The position numbers and the translations under genes are program-made. From Metellina segmentata (Eukaryota; Arthropoda; Arachnida; Araneae; Tetragnathidae): a stretch of 64,000 bases of DNA. The notes beneath the pieces are model-generated. The model did no database searches and was not told the origin of the DNA. It saw only the letters and a program-made list of their open reading frames with translations. This document shows positions 21,443 through 33,802 of the stretch, one piece after another. Numbering within the stretch: the first letter of the stretch is position 1; each line of letters opens with the position of its first letter. The stretch is taken from assembly GCA_947359465.1 (NCBI GenBank), contig OX375883.1, forward strand, positions 89,398,911 to 89,462,910, in the 5' to 3' direction.

Positions 21443-22415
21443 TCAAAAAGGAGTTGCCTGAAGATTATTTAGAATAATAATCATATAATTCACATCTGAA
21501 CATTGGGATATTACTGTATATGGTCCAATGAATCTTGGTTTAAAGGTGCCTCTAGACCTTAAGTATACAATATCATCCACCTTAAGTTGTCGAAGCTTTG
21601 ACTTTGGCAATTGAATATCATTCTGTTTAACCTGGGCTCGTTGCAATGAGGTATATGCATTCTCATAAAATAATTCTTAAGTTATTTAATGTTTGCTGGA
21701 GATAGTGTGAAGAATCTATTTGGATAGGTAGGATATCTGGATCATAGGTGTCATAAAACAATGAATGTTCTCTACCGAAATGCAGTAAGTTAGGAGAATA
21801 GCTTGTACTGGAATTGACAGTGTTATTATATATAGATTGGTGTATTAAAGAGGCATCCAATGACACACCTTTCTCATGAAGAGATAAAAAAGATTTAACG
21901 GATGTCTTTATCCTTTCCGAGACTGCATTGCACTCAGGGTGACTAAAAGGGGATTGTGAAACCTTAATGCCCAAAGCTTTGTTGATTGTATAAAAAACTT
22001 CAGAGTTGAATTGTGTTCCTAAGTCAGCCAAGAGAGAAAAGCTATTCTGCCATAATAAGCAATATAGTTCATTAGGTGTTTAGCAACTGTGTTTGCAGTT
22101 AAATTCTGTAGCGAATATAAAACAAGATCTTTTGAAAAAGGATCAATTATAGTAAGCATGTGTCCATATCCTTGCATGGGTTCAACAATGTCCACTGACA
22201 CATAGTCACCAGGTTTTCTGGGAATCCAGTTAGATTTGAGAGGCGCCGGTTTTGAATTTTATGCAAGAATCACATGAGAGTACATAATTGACAGTATCTG
22301 AATACATGCCCCGGCAATAATGAAGCTTGGAAATCAGCTTATATCTTTTCAAAAACACCAATATGTGATATATGACAAATATACAAGACTTTGGATTTAA
22401 GAGAATACGGAACAA
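21443..22415 (-). pseudogene. Integrase of gypsy copy C
   Basis: Three minus-strand pieces: 22230-22415 is the zinc-binding region with CRGMYSDTVNYVLSCDSCIKFK, 22019-22201 the start of the catalytic core (SVDIVEPMQGYGHMLTIIDPFSKD), and 21663-22031 the rest (DLGTQFNS, SHPECNAVSERI). The C-terminal part (DIVYLRSRGTFKPRFIGPYTV) is at 21443-21646. Frame changes separate all pieces. Confidence 0.8.
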
Positions 22416-22777
22416 CTATGGCAGGGCGTATATCTTTCTATCTATGCATCGTAAGCACCTGTATTGTGGGAAAAAAGAAAAATTCCGAGAACTTCCTGGA
22501 ATTTGCCAAAGATGAACTATTTTAGATGTTCAAAAATTTCTAGAAGTTGTGGGTCTTTCTTTTTATGTTCCTCAAAAGTGACATTAGAGATCTCCATTGT
22601 GAAAGCTTGAACTTCGATATTATTTACATTTACAATCTAAGATTCATTATCAACAAAAGGGAGAATCAGTCAATTTCCATCCTCTTTAATAGCATATGTG
22701 TGCTGATTTGGATTAGGACTCCTTGAGAAACACTCAGCCAAATTGTTAAGTTTACCAGGTATATGTTGGAATTGATA

Positions 22778-23150
22778 TCAGTATTCGCTTAATGCAAGAA
22801 GCCAACTAGTGGTGATGTCTGCAGGTGACGAAGGTTTTTGGTAGTGAAGTAGAGGTTTACTATCATTAAGAATAGTGAAGCTGCGATTACACAAATATTG
22901 TCTAAAAGAAGTCACACCTTTGCAAATGGCAAAGGGTTCAAGTTTAATTGCAGGGTAGTGGCGTTCAGAGCTTGAGATAGTTTTACTGCAGTATGAAACC
23001 GGTTTGAGAATATCATTATGTTTTTGCCTGAGAACAGCTGATGTCGCTTCACCACTGGTATCAGTATTAACAAAGAAAGGTTTGTTCCAATCAGGAAGCA
23101 CGACAAATGGTTCTGAAAAGAAAATCTGTTGAAGTTGGTCGAATGACGAG
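22778..23150 (-). pseudogene. RNase H of gypsy copy C
   Basis: Open on the minus strand with SSFDQLQQIFFSEPFVVLPDW, NTDTSGEATSAVLRQ, PVSYCSKTISSSERHYPAIKLEPFAI and a YQ/NR-type motif. The N-terminal edge, near 23150, is where the sequence changes to plus-strand Gag of copy D, so this is a breakpoint. The lead-in from the RT thumb is absent. Confidence 0.8.
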
Positions 23151-24116
23151 TCGACTGACGCCTTTAACGAGGCAGCGCAAATCCAAAATGGCAACGCAGA
23201 AGTGGCCCGAGTTGCCGTTAAGTTACCTCAACTCTTGAAAAGTAGAAGTTGTCCTGGAGAGAGCAATTTTGAACAGGCAAGCACAAGTAGCGATCAAACC
23301 AAATATAACACCCTTTATTCTACACTTGATCCGGACACAATAGAAGTTGTTTCTGATATTCTCCTGAATTCTATCGCTCAGGATAGATACATAACACTAA
23401 AACAAAGACTTATAGCACACTTTTCCGAATCGGATAACCAGCAAATTCGAAAATTAATTTCAGATCTACAATTGGGATACGATAAGCCATCACATCTACT
23501 GAGGAAAATGCGCGTATTATCGGGCACATCTCTGAGCGACAATTTTCTAAAAACACTGTGGTTCCAGCGTCTTCCAACTGAAATTCAAACCATTTTATCC
23601 GTCAGTCCGGAAAAATTGGACAATTTAGCGTAACTAGCCGATAAAATTACTGAGGTTCGTACGGATAGTTTAACAAATAATGTTTACTCCATGCACCGCG
23701 CGACAGCTACTAGCGCTATGCTTTACAACGAACCAAGGTCAAACGCAGTTTCCAAAACTCAATAGGTAAAGTTAAGTGAAATGACTACCCTCCGACAGGA
23801 ATTCGTGGCACTTAACCTTCAGGTGGAACGGTTATCCCGAGATTGTACGAGGGAGAGTTCCAGGGCGAGATACTCGGGATCGCCGTATCGAAATAGAAAC
23901 AGATGTCAACGAAAGAACCACAGAAAGAAATTCGGACGGGTATTGATATTATCGTTTCGAATTCAGGAACTAGGCGCGAAAATGTCAACAACCTTGCTCA
24001 TTTCAGACGCAAAACCAGGAAATCTAAGTTCGGCTGTCGATATTAACAAAGCAGCGACATCGACACCGATAGCCGTAAAAACAAGTCCCTTCATGTATTT
24101 GACAAGCAATCCCATT
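23151..24116 (+). pseudogene. Gag of copy D
   Basis: Open from 23151 to 23633 (ARVAVKLPQLL, DQTKYNTLYSTLDPDTIEVVSDILLN, HFSESDNQQIRKLISDLQLG, HLLRKMRVLSGTSLSDNFLKTLWFQRLP). It continues after a TAA at 23631 and a TAG at 23764 with an Arg-rich region (SPYRNRNRCQRKNHRKKFGR). The sequence around 23226-23265 differs from the usual KLPxFW...LW core by small indels. Together with copy A it defines one Gag family without a visible CCHC knuckle. Confidence 0.8.
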
Positions 24117-24117
24117 T

Positions 24118-26950
24118 AAAATTTCTTGTTGATTCTGGTTCGAATATATTTTGTATCCCAGTGCCCAAATTACAAATACACTGCGCCCGGATTCTTTGGA
24201 GTTATATGCTTTAAATAATACAAAAATTCATACTTATGGAATCAAAGTTTTGAACGTTGATTTAGGTTTAAGGCGTAGTTTCACGCGGAAATTTATTATT
24301 GCTTCGGTCCCAATACCTATAAAAGATGCCGACTTTATAGAAAATTTTGGCTCAATTCTCAGAAACTAACTAAAAAAAGTAAGCCTCCTCAACACAACAC
24401 TGTGCACTACGTTGAAACTACAAGACAACCGGTACAATGCAAAAACCCTAAATTGCAAGAGGCCGTTAGAAAAGACTTCCAATTTATGTTAGATCAAGGC
24501 ATTTGCCGTCCATTGAAATCACAGTGGTCTTCACCACTCCATGCGGTTCCCCGGAGATCGGGTTGTCTACGATTAGTAGGTGAATACCGAAGACTTAATA
24601 CAGGCACAGTTCCCGACCGCTTCCAATACCCCATATCCAGGATCGAACTTGATATCGTACGTGCTTATAACCATATACCAGTGCACCCCGTTCATAATAA
24701 AAAAACAGCGGTATGCACTCCATTTGGTCTTATTGAATTTCCTTGTTTGAATTTTGGCTTGTGTCAGGAGCACAAACATTTCAAAGATTTATGAATGATA
24801 TTCTCGGTCAGTTTCCATTCTGTTACGTCTACATAGATGACATTCTTATCTTTAGCATAAATGAGGGCGGACATAAAAAACACGTACACATGGTTCTTGA
24901 ACAGTTAAATAAATAAGGATCCACTGTTTAATTAGCTAAATGTAATTTTGGGGCACTAAAAATTAACTTTTTAGGCCATCTGGTTTCACAAGAAGGTACA
25001 AAACCCTTACCGGATAAAGTAACATCTCTCATAAATTTCCTTCAGCTAATTACTGTGAAAGAACTCGGGAGGTTTTTATGTTTTATTAATTTTTTTCGGA
25101 GATTTTTGCCAAACATAGCTCAGAATCAAGCCACACTTAATTTTTATCTCAAAGGCGCTAAAAACAGCGATAACAAAAAAAAAAAATCAACTGGACAGAA
25201 AAGGCATACGAGGAGTTTCAAAATTGTAAAAAGCTTATTTCTAATGCAACATTGTTGTAACACCCAAAACCCGATGCGAAGCTGATCTTGCAAGTGGATG
25301 CATCTGATTTTGCAATTGGCGTCGCTCTGTTGCAAGATATAGATAGCATATTGCAACCCCTTGCATTCTTCTCGTGGAAACTTTCGGTAGCGGAAACGAA
25401 GTATAGTGCTTATGATAGGGAGTTAATGGCAGCATACGCCTCCACTAAGCATTCCGTAACATGCTCGAATTAAGATGTTTTTCATTGTTTACGGATCATA
25501 AGACTTTAACATATGCTTTCCACCAACGATCAGATAAATGCCTACCACGGCAGTGCATCAATTAGACTTCATTTCAGAATTCACGACGGATATATACCAC
25601 ATTAAAAGTTCAGATAACGCCACGGCCGACACCCTTTCTCGAGTAGCAGCCATAACCATTCCAAACTCTATAAATTTACTATAACGACATTGCTATATCG
25701 CAAGAAAAAGATGCTGAATTGAAAGAGTTACTAAAAAACCATCTAGGATTGCAACTCAGAGAAATAAATTTACCCGAAAGCCAAATCCCGATTTACTGTG
25801 ACGTATCTACGGGAACTGTTAAACCCTACATACCCAGTCAATTCCGAAAAGAAATTTTGGTAATTTACAAAATATGTCCCATCCCGGTATTAAACCATCG
25901 GCTAAATAAATTAAACCCAGATTTATTTGGCCGTCTATAAACAAATATTGTAATGATTGGTCCAGATAATGTATTCCCTGTCAGAAATCTAAGGTAGAGA
26001 GGCACATTAAAACTCCCATTAGGTATTTTTTTCCCTGACCAAACAAAGAGATTCGATCATGTGCATATTGACCTTGTTTGGACCCTTGCCACCTTCTAGA
26101 GGTTTCTTCTACATTCTCACGGTGATCGACCGTTACACGCGCTGGCTGGAAGCAGTCCCAATCCGGGACATCACTGCTGAGACAGTGGGACAGGTTTTCT
26201 ACGAAACCTGGATTGCAAGATTTGGAGTGCCTTCCCATGTGACAACCGACCAGAGCCGGCAGTTCGAAAATCCACTCTTTAGTTCTCTGCTCGGTCTCCT
26301 GGGGATTAAAAGAATTCGCTCGTCTCCGTTCTACCCACAGGCTAATGGACTCGACGAACTGTTTCAACGACCACTGAAAGCAGCGCTCAAGTGCTATAAT
26401 ACTGAGCAATGGACCTCTGCGTTCCCTACTATCTTGTTGGGCTTTCGCTTAGTATACAGAGAAGGTCTGCAAGCCACTACTGCTGACCTTCGGACAGAGC
26501 CTTCGATTCCCAGGTGAAATTTTTTCTCCCTCATCCAGCGAGGCATCACCAAAACGATTTTTGGAGCTAAGGGAATCTTTTCTCCACATTCGCCCAGTTC
26601 CTACCTCTAGTCATGGGCGCAACACTGTATTAATAATACCGCAGCTTCATAAGTGTTCGCACGTTCTTTTACGCCACGACGGGGTTCGTACACCTTTACA
26701 AGCTCCATACGATGGACCTTAGAAAGTGGTTTTGCGAAACGAAAAGACCTACGATATCGACATCAAGGGTCGGAAGTGTAGTATCACTAGATAGATTGAA
26801 ACCTGTTTTTCTTACGACGGACTGTACGTCAAAGTGTGAACAGTTTCCAAAAGAGGACTCTAAAACTAGGATTGGAATCAAAATAGTCTCCCCAAAAACT
26901 ACGCGTTCTTCGAGAGAAATCAAGACGCCTGGGCGTTACGTCAGATATCG
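24118..26950 (+). pseudogene. Pol of copy D: protease, RT, RNase H, integrase
   Basis: Protease DSGSNIFCIP lies near 24131-24160. RT: FMLDQGICRPLKSQWSSPLHAV and VGEYRRLN (24402-24794), then a frame change and the active site YIDD at 24830-24841, FLGHLV near 24970. RNase H: VDASDFAIGVALLQD and KYSAYDRELMAAY (25288-25470). Integrase: FGPLPPSRG, TTDQSRQFEN and PQANGLDEL (26059-26517). In the last motif Asp-Glu-Leu replaces the usual Val-Glu and neighbours, so the catalytic Glu context is altered. Many stops and shifts; inactive. Confidence 0.8.
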
Positions 26951-26968
26951 TTAACACTGCGGGGGGAG

Positions 26969-27193
26969 TGTGCAGCGACTCGCCAAAAGTGAGCTTTTAC
27001 GCCAAACGAAGGACGACATTGACTCGCCGAAGTTTGCTCCCCTAGTAACCCAGAGGGGTGAAGAGATTCGCAGCCACTTTTTCTCCGACGACGGATTGAC
27101 AAGCGGTCCTCTTGCGGTACCTACAGATTAAGCTAGCTAGCGTCCACGTGGCTCCAGACGATAGGCTTAGCTCGCACGCGGTTCCTGGCTGTT
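26969..27193 (+). repeat. 3' LTR of copy D
   Basis: Starts TGTGCAGCGACTCGCC right after the G-rich polypurine tract and extends to the point where minus-strand RT of copy C resumes (about 27194). The 3' limit is inferred from that junction, not from a second LTR. Confidence 0.55.
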
Positions 27194-27194
27194 T

Positions 27195-27833
27195 CCTTCT
27201 GAAGGATTTCCTCAACATGTTCATGCAGTTATCTCGCTTTACATTATGTGGACTAAATAAAATAATCAAGATTGAGACAACTAAGCGTGGTTCTTCAACA
27301 TCATCCTGGTATGCATGAATACCAGTGCCATCTTGGTTTCTTAGTTTATCAATAATCTGATCCATTAGAGCCTGAAATGTACCGGCCGCCGTTTGAGCCC
27401 AAATACCTTCTATTTGCAACATCCCAAAGGGTGTGGTGAAAGTTAAAATATCTTTCATGTTCTCAGGCAATGCTATTTGCCAGTATGCAGATTTTAGAAC
27501 AAAAGATGTATAGTATTTGCATATGGAGATGTCATTAATAAGATTGGAGATTTTTGACAGTGGATAAGAGGATCCCTCTATGACAGAATTTAACAAACGA
27601 AGATCCAAAGCCATGCGATATTTTATATCATTTGGAAGGCACTTCTTCTCGACAAGGAGCATTGGACAAGACCAGTGAGACACATGGCGGGGAATCAGAC
27701 CCGCATCAACTAGCTCCAACAATTTATTTTGAACCTGTTCTTGAAGAGTCTCACGAACTTCAAATGGTAGAGTTCGAATTGGATTGGCATTAGTGAGAGT
27801 AATTGACGAAGTAACTAAATCTGTGCAACCCAA
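27195..27833 (-). pseudogene. Reverse transcriptase of copy C
   Basis: Minus-strand frame with LVDAGLIPRHVSHWSCPMLLVEKK, RMALDLRLLN, SAYWQIALPENMKDILTFTTPFGMLQ and the active site YQDDV (27297-27311). A frameshift follows the active site, and the rest (HVEEILQK) reads in another frame until the copy D LTR is met. The product copied RNA into DNA in the particle; it is broken here. Confidence 0.85.
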
Positions 27834-28258
27834 AATATGTATATTTTGGAAAAAGCGGAAACATTTTCAAGCAATAGTCCAAGTAATTCATCTTTTTGAT
27901 TTGCATCTAAGTGATTTAACTCAAAGTCTGAAGGTGACAGTTCTCCTTTTCTCTTTTGGAGTGCCTCAACTGAAGCAGTGATTAAATTATACTCCCCTGA
28001 CTGTTTTTATCCCCATTTTCAGAAAAAAACATTACTTAAGTTATTGGAAGTTTTACCCAGAAGATTTTGTATCATGAAATTGTCAGTTATTTGACCCATG
28101 GTTCGACCTTTGTTCAAATGTTTGGTGGTAGAAGAATTATTTAAAAAAAATAATACATAACTGATTGTTTGAAATGTGGTTTACGGAAGTATGAATCACT
28201 CTATCTTTAATGTCTTAAGTAAAAAACAAAGCATTAGACCATTCGAAGGTGTCATTTT
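27834..28258 (-). pseudogene. Protease-RT linker of copy C
   Basis: Minus-strand frames with LSPSDFELNHLDANQKDELLGLLLENVSAFSK just ahead of RT, typical of the linker to the gypsy RT. Upstream frames are broken. Continues beyond the hAT at 30204. Confidence 0.6.
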
Positions 28259-28266
28259 GTTTACAA

Positions 28267-30195
28267 CAGGGGTGGCCGACCTTTTACATACCATTCGTCA
28301 ATTTTGTTCACAGAAGAGTTCAGATGCGCCATACAACTCAAGCACATTTTCTACCTTCTTACGTTAATGGTGTCCTGTCATATCCTTAATAACCTTTTTA
28401 ATAAAATCATGTCTATAGACATAATTATCATTTTTAAATGATTTAATTATTGTATGTAAAACAATATCTATTACAACACATAAACATTACTTACGATTAA
28501 GACTTTTGAGTATGTTTGTATTTCACTAGTATTTTAATGTTTAGTGTTAAATTTGTTACTGAAAGCAGCAGAGAATTCTTCAAATTTGAATCAGTCATTC
28601 GCGACCTCGCTTTGCTTTTAATAAATTACATGGATGAAACTGCTTTTTCACATCTGTATGTCGTTCCGAAACAACATACATAATGTTTTGCAAATTTTCA
28701 TAGTTCTGGGAAATGTTCACTGGGTAATGAATGCCAGAAATTAAGCATGTCAGAAACATTTCGATCTGAAAAAACTCATCAATTTTAATTTTCAATTACG
28801 AATTTGTTTTTAAATCAAGAAGTTCTATTTGTATGTTACTTCATACGTTTGATACGGGCATCTTCATACGTTTAGATCTCTAAGTGAAATGAGTTTTTCA
28901 ATATATTTGGTCAAATTGCTATTTTCCTCAGCACATTCTCTTTTCTTTCAAGCGTGAAAATTGGCTCAAATCCTGATTCCCTAACTGGAAGATGAACAGT
29001 TTTGATTTAATTTCAAATTAATTGATGCTATTGACTAATCTACGAAATAATTTATTCATTCTTGCCTTGTAGTTTCGAATTTAGATTATTGAGATGGATA
29101 GTAACATAAACTAAAAATGCCAGATCAAAAAGCCACTTATTATCAAAAAACAGGTTCTTTCATCAGGTAGTTCATTTTCCTGTTTAAAAAAATTATTAAC
29201 AGCATTTTTTCAATTTCCAAAATCTTCTCTGAATCTGTCCTCTAGAGAGCCAGTGCACCTCACAATGAAGGTCTAGTTCACCACATTCCAAATCTAACAA
29301 TTCACAATATTCCGTGAATTCTAGTCTGTTTCATGCACTCTAGTTTTATTAACTTATTTCTACCATTTACATAACATGCTGTATTTTTAAAGTTTTTCCA
29401 CACAGTGCCTCTTGGTGTATAATGCAGTGATATTTTAGCACAAGAAGATTTAAAGATTTTTCAAGTAAAGGTGTAGTGTCATTGACTTTAGTTATCATTG
29501 ACGGTGCTCCGTCAGCACACACACTGATGAGTTTAATATAATCTATTTTTAAGTTTTCTAAGCAAGATTTTGCTTTTTCAAATATGTCTGATTCTCTTGT
29601 TTTACAATGCTATGACCCCTGACTGGCAAGTTCTTCAAAGACATTAAAATTATCATCGATTTCTCTTATAAAAAATGCTTAGTTGGGCTACATTACAAGG
29701 TCTTCCAGTTGCTGAAATACATCCTGAGAGTTCCTCCATACGTAACTGTCTGCCTTGATATAGCAATTTCGTGGGTTTTCCTTTCAATACCTTTATTATC
29801 AAGAGGGCGTGCATATATTTGGAGACACGGCTTAATTTCTTCTTCGTCAGAAAAATATTTATTATTTTCGTCAATGCTAAAGCAATTTCATAGGACGCTT
29901 CTGTCATCGTCAAGTCCTCACAAATTACTTCAGCCTAAATATTTTGTCTTCTGATTTCTTCCTTTTTTTAGTCACATATTCTTTTCGTAACTCAGACCCA
30001 AACCAGTGTCCAAAAATTACGAAGAATTAATGAGAAAAAGGCTGTACTCAGAGCACTATGGTGTTGAAAATATGAAAATGGATTCAGTTATGGCACCTAC
30101 TTCAAAAGAATAAGTAGACGCAAAGATGAAACGCGCCACTTGTAATCATCCAATGCGCCACGTTTGGCGCATGCGCCACAGGTTGGCCACCCCTG
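28267..30195 (-). mobile_element. hAT transposon with perfect 8-bp TSD
   Basis: Terminal inverted repeats CAGGGGTGGCCGACC and GGTTGGCCACCCCTG bound 1,929 bp, and gtttacaa is duplicated on both sides (28259-28266 and 30196-30203). Both features are diagnostic of hAT elements. Inside is a decayed minus-strand transposase of the EPM2AIP1/GTF2IRD2-like type. It interrupts the protease region of gypsy copy C. Confidence 0.92.
28560..30110 (-). pseudogene. Decayed hAT transposase
   Basis: Minus-strand pieces in several frames: ASYEIALALTK with a following KxC-type motif (29800-29913), VCADGAPSM (first catalytic Asp context, about 29500), YHCIIHQEALCGKTL (about 29410) and HWLSRGQI (about 29235). 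These are typical of the hAT group related to vertebrate EPM2AIP1 and GTF2IRD2. Stops occur throughout. The C-terminal dimerisation motif could not be found. Confidence 0.7.
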
Positions 30196-30203
30196 GTTTA
30201 CAA

Positions 30204-30620
30204 CATAAAAAAGCTATCACCGTTTCATCAGGTTGAATATTTTTTCGCTGTAACTGGGCATTATCTGAGAAGTCATCACCTACGTTAGTTGTATTCTCTT
30301 GATAGTTATTAGATTGTGTACTATTAAAGAAGGGGGTTGAAAATTTTATGAACTTTGCACGCTGTTCATTAGTATTGATAACACTGTTATGTTCGACAGA
30401 AAATCATACCCTAAAATGCCATGGAATATTTGTGATGCGAAATTTGAAATGTAGAATGGATATTTGAAGAAGAAATTCTCAATCTTAAAAGAGATTTCAG
30501 CACAACCTGAAAAGGTTAACTCTGAATTGACAGCATTGCGACTCTGAAATAAATTAACTAGTTTTAGATGTTATGGATCATGCTTTTTAAATTGACATAT
30601 GCATCCCCTTTGAAATAAAC
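30204..30620 (-). pseudogene. Protease region of copy C
   Basis: Minus-strand frame with NSELTFSGCAEISFKIENFFFKYPFYIS and ILGYDFLS, the second half of a retroviral-type aspartic protease (the usual flap and LGxDF motif). The DTG active site was not located. Confidence 0.5.
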
Positions 30621-31560
30621 TCCTTTGTATGTCTTGACTAAATTATTTAGTAAATATAACTATTAAAACTTATTTATTTTGCTTGAATAATAAAATCATA
30701 TTTTTTTCCATAGAATTTAAGGTTGTTAATGGTTTTTCTTATATTTATTTTTATATTCATAATTTTTTTTTCATTTAAAAAATAGAACAATATAAAGAAT
30801 TTTAATTTGTAAATGAGAATTTCTTACATTTGAAAACATGAAATCATAAAACAAACTGTTTTGTTAAATTAGCCAACTTTGTATAATTTCACAATTTATT
30901 ATAAACTTATTAATAACCGAAATACACACACATTTGATAAACTCTTTGTTCATTAATAAATGCCAAAACTTTGTTTTGATCAAATTTGTTAATAAAAATA
31001 TCTAACTGCTATAAAGGACAATGTAGATAACTCATTTTTTCATGGAGAAAAACATAGCCATCATTAAAATGTTACACATTTTGTTCTGTGGATATTGATT
31101 AAGGAAGGAATATTTTGTTAAAAAATTTAGCTGTAATTAATTATTTCAAAGGTAGCCATAAATTTAAATTGAAGAGCCCAATGACATATCTCAAGAGTTT
31201 ACTTTGTGAAATACATATTTAGTATATTATGTGTTCTTATTTATTATTTAAAAAAAATCAAGTCAAAGATTCCGACACTGAACTTTATTTACAATTAAAA
31301 AATAACACAACACTAGATATGTAAATAATGACAGCCATTGCAGGTAAGGGCATTTCTTTTGTTGCCACATCATATCTATGAACAATAATTTATACACATT
31401 AAGTTTCTTGAATTTAGAGGCTATTACCAAGCAAATTACAATTATTTAAGCCATAGTTAGTTGTGTTGAATATTAATGGCCTTTGAATAGAACTCTCTAG
31501 TTTTGTACTTTTACTTTTGTTTTTTAATTTTTGCAAGTTTGAAGTGATTGATTTAGCTAC
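30621..31560. other. AT-rich spacer, nothing recognised
   Basis: Very AT-rich, no frames longer than chance and no recognisable repeat; separates copy C from the P element. Confidence 0.45.
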
Positions 31561-33190
31561 ATGGTTTAATCTTATTCGAAAAAATTCAGGTAAAATGGAG
31601 GTTTCATTAACAAAGTTCTATGGTCATACAGTTCTTCTTGTTCTAAAATATGTTCACTCAAAAAGTGAAATAGACTGCTTTCGATATCTGTTATAGTATA
31701 GACGTTTAAATTTTGAATTATGATTTTTCTTTTCAACCAATTCTGATACTCAAAATACCTTAATATTCTCTCACATGCCTTGCATAGTTTTTCAGTCTCC
31801 AAACCAGGATATACTAAACCTCCTCTATATTTTTGTTCAATAAGGTCAGAGAAAGTAGGATTGCTGACACACAAACAGCACATTTCAAACTTTTAGCCAA
31901 TTTTCGACAAATGAAACCAGTTTTGTAGCTCACCACATCACTGACAAAAAAAGACAAGCCTTTTCAATCTGCTGGTATATACTCAATAGAACTACATGAA
32001 TCTCCATTTGATTCAGCAAAAGGTTCAACCCTTTCGTTTATTTTAAAAATAAATTTATTTTTATATTGTGTAATATATAAAATAAACGTGCCATCTAACA
32101 GTACACAGTTTCCAGAGCTAGATGCCTTAATGTGATTTCGTAACAAAATCTTTTTATAGGCTGCTTAAAACTGTTTAGCAGTAGGGTTATTGTTAATCCC
32201 CCATTTACTACGAATCATACTAAATAGCATTTCCAGGTGGTCCTGTGATAATTTATAGGTTATAATAAATTTTAAAGTTGTGTTTCATGAGATTTATGTA
32301 TGACAGTTTTAGGCTTTTAATATATACAAGAAATCCGAAGAAACCTGTACGGCGATTACTGTTAAGTATTGAAGGACCAATTCTAGAAATTTTCAGAACT
32401 CTGATGTTACTCTCAGCATCACATGAAAATTTAAAGATGTTTTCATTATTATTTTTGGACAAAGGAGATTTAAAGTCTTTAGCAAGCGAATTATTTGAGT
32501 TTAAGGTATCGAATAACGAGTTGAAAAGATTTAGAAAATCAACTGTGGCCTCCCAACCTTCAAAGTCTGGATTTCGTAAAGAATTGTTTAGATATATCAA
32601 AGGCATCAGCTATACTTTTCGAAATCACCTGTGTAGCCAGTTTAACTTTCATCTTCTCTCTTTGCCACTGAACGTGGCAGGTTTGCCGCTTGTTTGTCAA
32701 GTACAGCCCCTCCTTTTTCTGTAACTCATGACGCTTGACAATAAAATCCCATCTCATCATCTTTTTTCGACCATCAAAATTGAATCTTTTGATGCCAAAC
32801 AGTTACGGACTAATTTTATCATATGGCTTGGGTCATAAATAACTACTATATCTTTTTGAGTTACAGGAGGGGGGAAATACCATTTTATTGCTTCCGCTTC
32901 AAATGTACAACCAAGTTCTCTAGCCATAGCAGTATTAGTGGAAGGTCCATCAAACGTTAGAGACACTACATCAATTCCCGTGTCATGGATAACTCTAGAG
33001 CTTTTTTAACCATACTGGCTCGCTCTGAGGCATCTAACCCTGCTATCAAAAAGTAACCTACATGCAATTTAAATTTTCTATTAATGCAATTAAACAAAAA
33101 CACATATGCCTCTGTAGTCTCTGGTAGTTGGTCACTATCAATTTGTGTTCGAGATCTACATAACCATAGAGTCTTTTACCATCAAATTCA

Positions 33191-33251
33191 TAGTCAATAG
33201 CCCGTTGTGTAGCTATAGTATGACGTTAACTAAAAATTACCTTACCGTACC
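33191..33251 (+). repeat. 3'-terminal SINE fragment in the P transposase
   Basis: Carries caatagcccgttgtgtagc, gacgttaactaaaaattacc of the SINE 3' end. The target duplication is 15 bp with one mismatch: ttaccatcaaattca (33176-33190) and ttaccatcacattca (33805-33819, now displaced by a later MITE). The truncation point is nearly the same as at 417. Confidence 0.85.
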
Positions 33252-33257
33252 TTACCA

Positions 33258-33802
33258 CAGGGCCCGAAATACCAGGGTGCACAGGTGCACATGAAAATAA
33301 AATTGTGCCCCTAATTTTTTCCCGCTAGGTGCTCGCAGTGCACCTGAAGTTAAAAAAAGGGGGGGGGGATGTGTTTTATGTTAGTTTGATGTTTGAACAA
33401 AATATAAATATCGACCTCTCTCGCTCTAAAGGAATGTAATTAAATTTCCTAAATACACACTATGCGAAAACAAAATCGCTGGGCCGTAACGGGTTTATAC
33501 TGGAGAAGGTTTACTTATTCCACTGCTACCAGAACTTTCCGATGATCGAAACCTTTTCCAGATGGCTGTGTTGAAGCGACTGTCGTGCCAGCCGTGCGCC
33601 AGAGGAGGGAGAATTTAGATTTTTAGATACTTTTATTTACTATCTACTACTAACCTATATAAACATACCCAACTAATAAAGTAGTTTACATTACATTAAT
33701 GCTCTTATATTACGTTTTTTTAATGTGCACTTGGAATATAACTTGTGTACCTAATTTAAAAACTTAGGTGCACCTGTATTAAAAAATCTATTTCGAAGCC
33801 TG
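33258..33802. mobile_element. Non-autonomous hAT (MITE) with 8-bp TSD
   Basis: Perfect target duplication ccttacca (33250-33257 and 33803-33810). The ends are imperfect inverted repeats, CAGGGCCCGAAATA versus CAGGCTTCGAAATA, with subterminal caggtgcac repeats near both ends. It is 545 bp with no coding capacity and was inserted at the 3' junction of the SINE fragment. Contains a G run at 33359-33368. Confidence 0.85.

Larger units (their letters stand above)
23150..27193 (+). mobile_element. Ty3/gypsy copy D inserted in copy C, 5' LTR missing
   Basis: Gag begins directly at the junction with copy C near 23150; there is no 5' LTR, primer site or leader. Gag, protease, RT, RNase H and integrase follow, then a polypurine tract (gcggggggag, 26959-26968) and the 3' LTR. 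Copy C RT resumes on the minus strand at about 27194. The left end of D and part of copy C (RT thumb) were therefore deleted together. The family is close to copy A. Confidence 0.8.
18890..30620 (-). mobile_element. Ty3/gypsy copy C (minus strand), interrupted three times
   Basis: Read on the minus strand, protease remains (30204-30620 and 27960-28258), RT (27195-27833), RNase H (22778-23150), integrase (21443-22415), a polypurine tract (about 19729-19742) and an LTR (18890-19728) follow in normal gypsy order. The interruptions are a hAT (28267-30195), plus-strand gypsy copy D (about 23150-27193) and a minus-strand non-LTR element (20100-21400). No 5' LTR was recognised at the high-coordinate end. 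Collinearity is strong evidence that the scattered pieces are one element, although copies C and D meet at degraded junctions. Confidence 0.75.
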
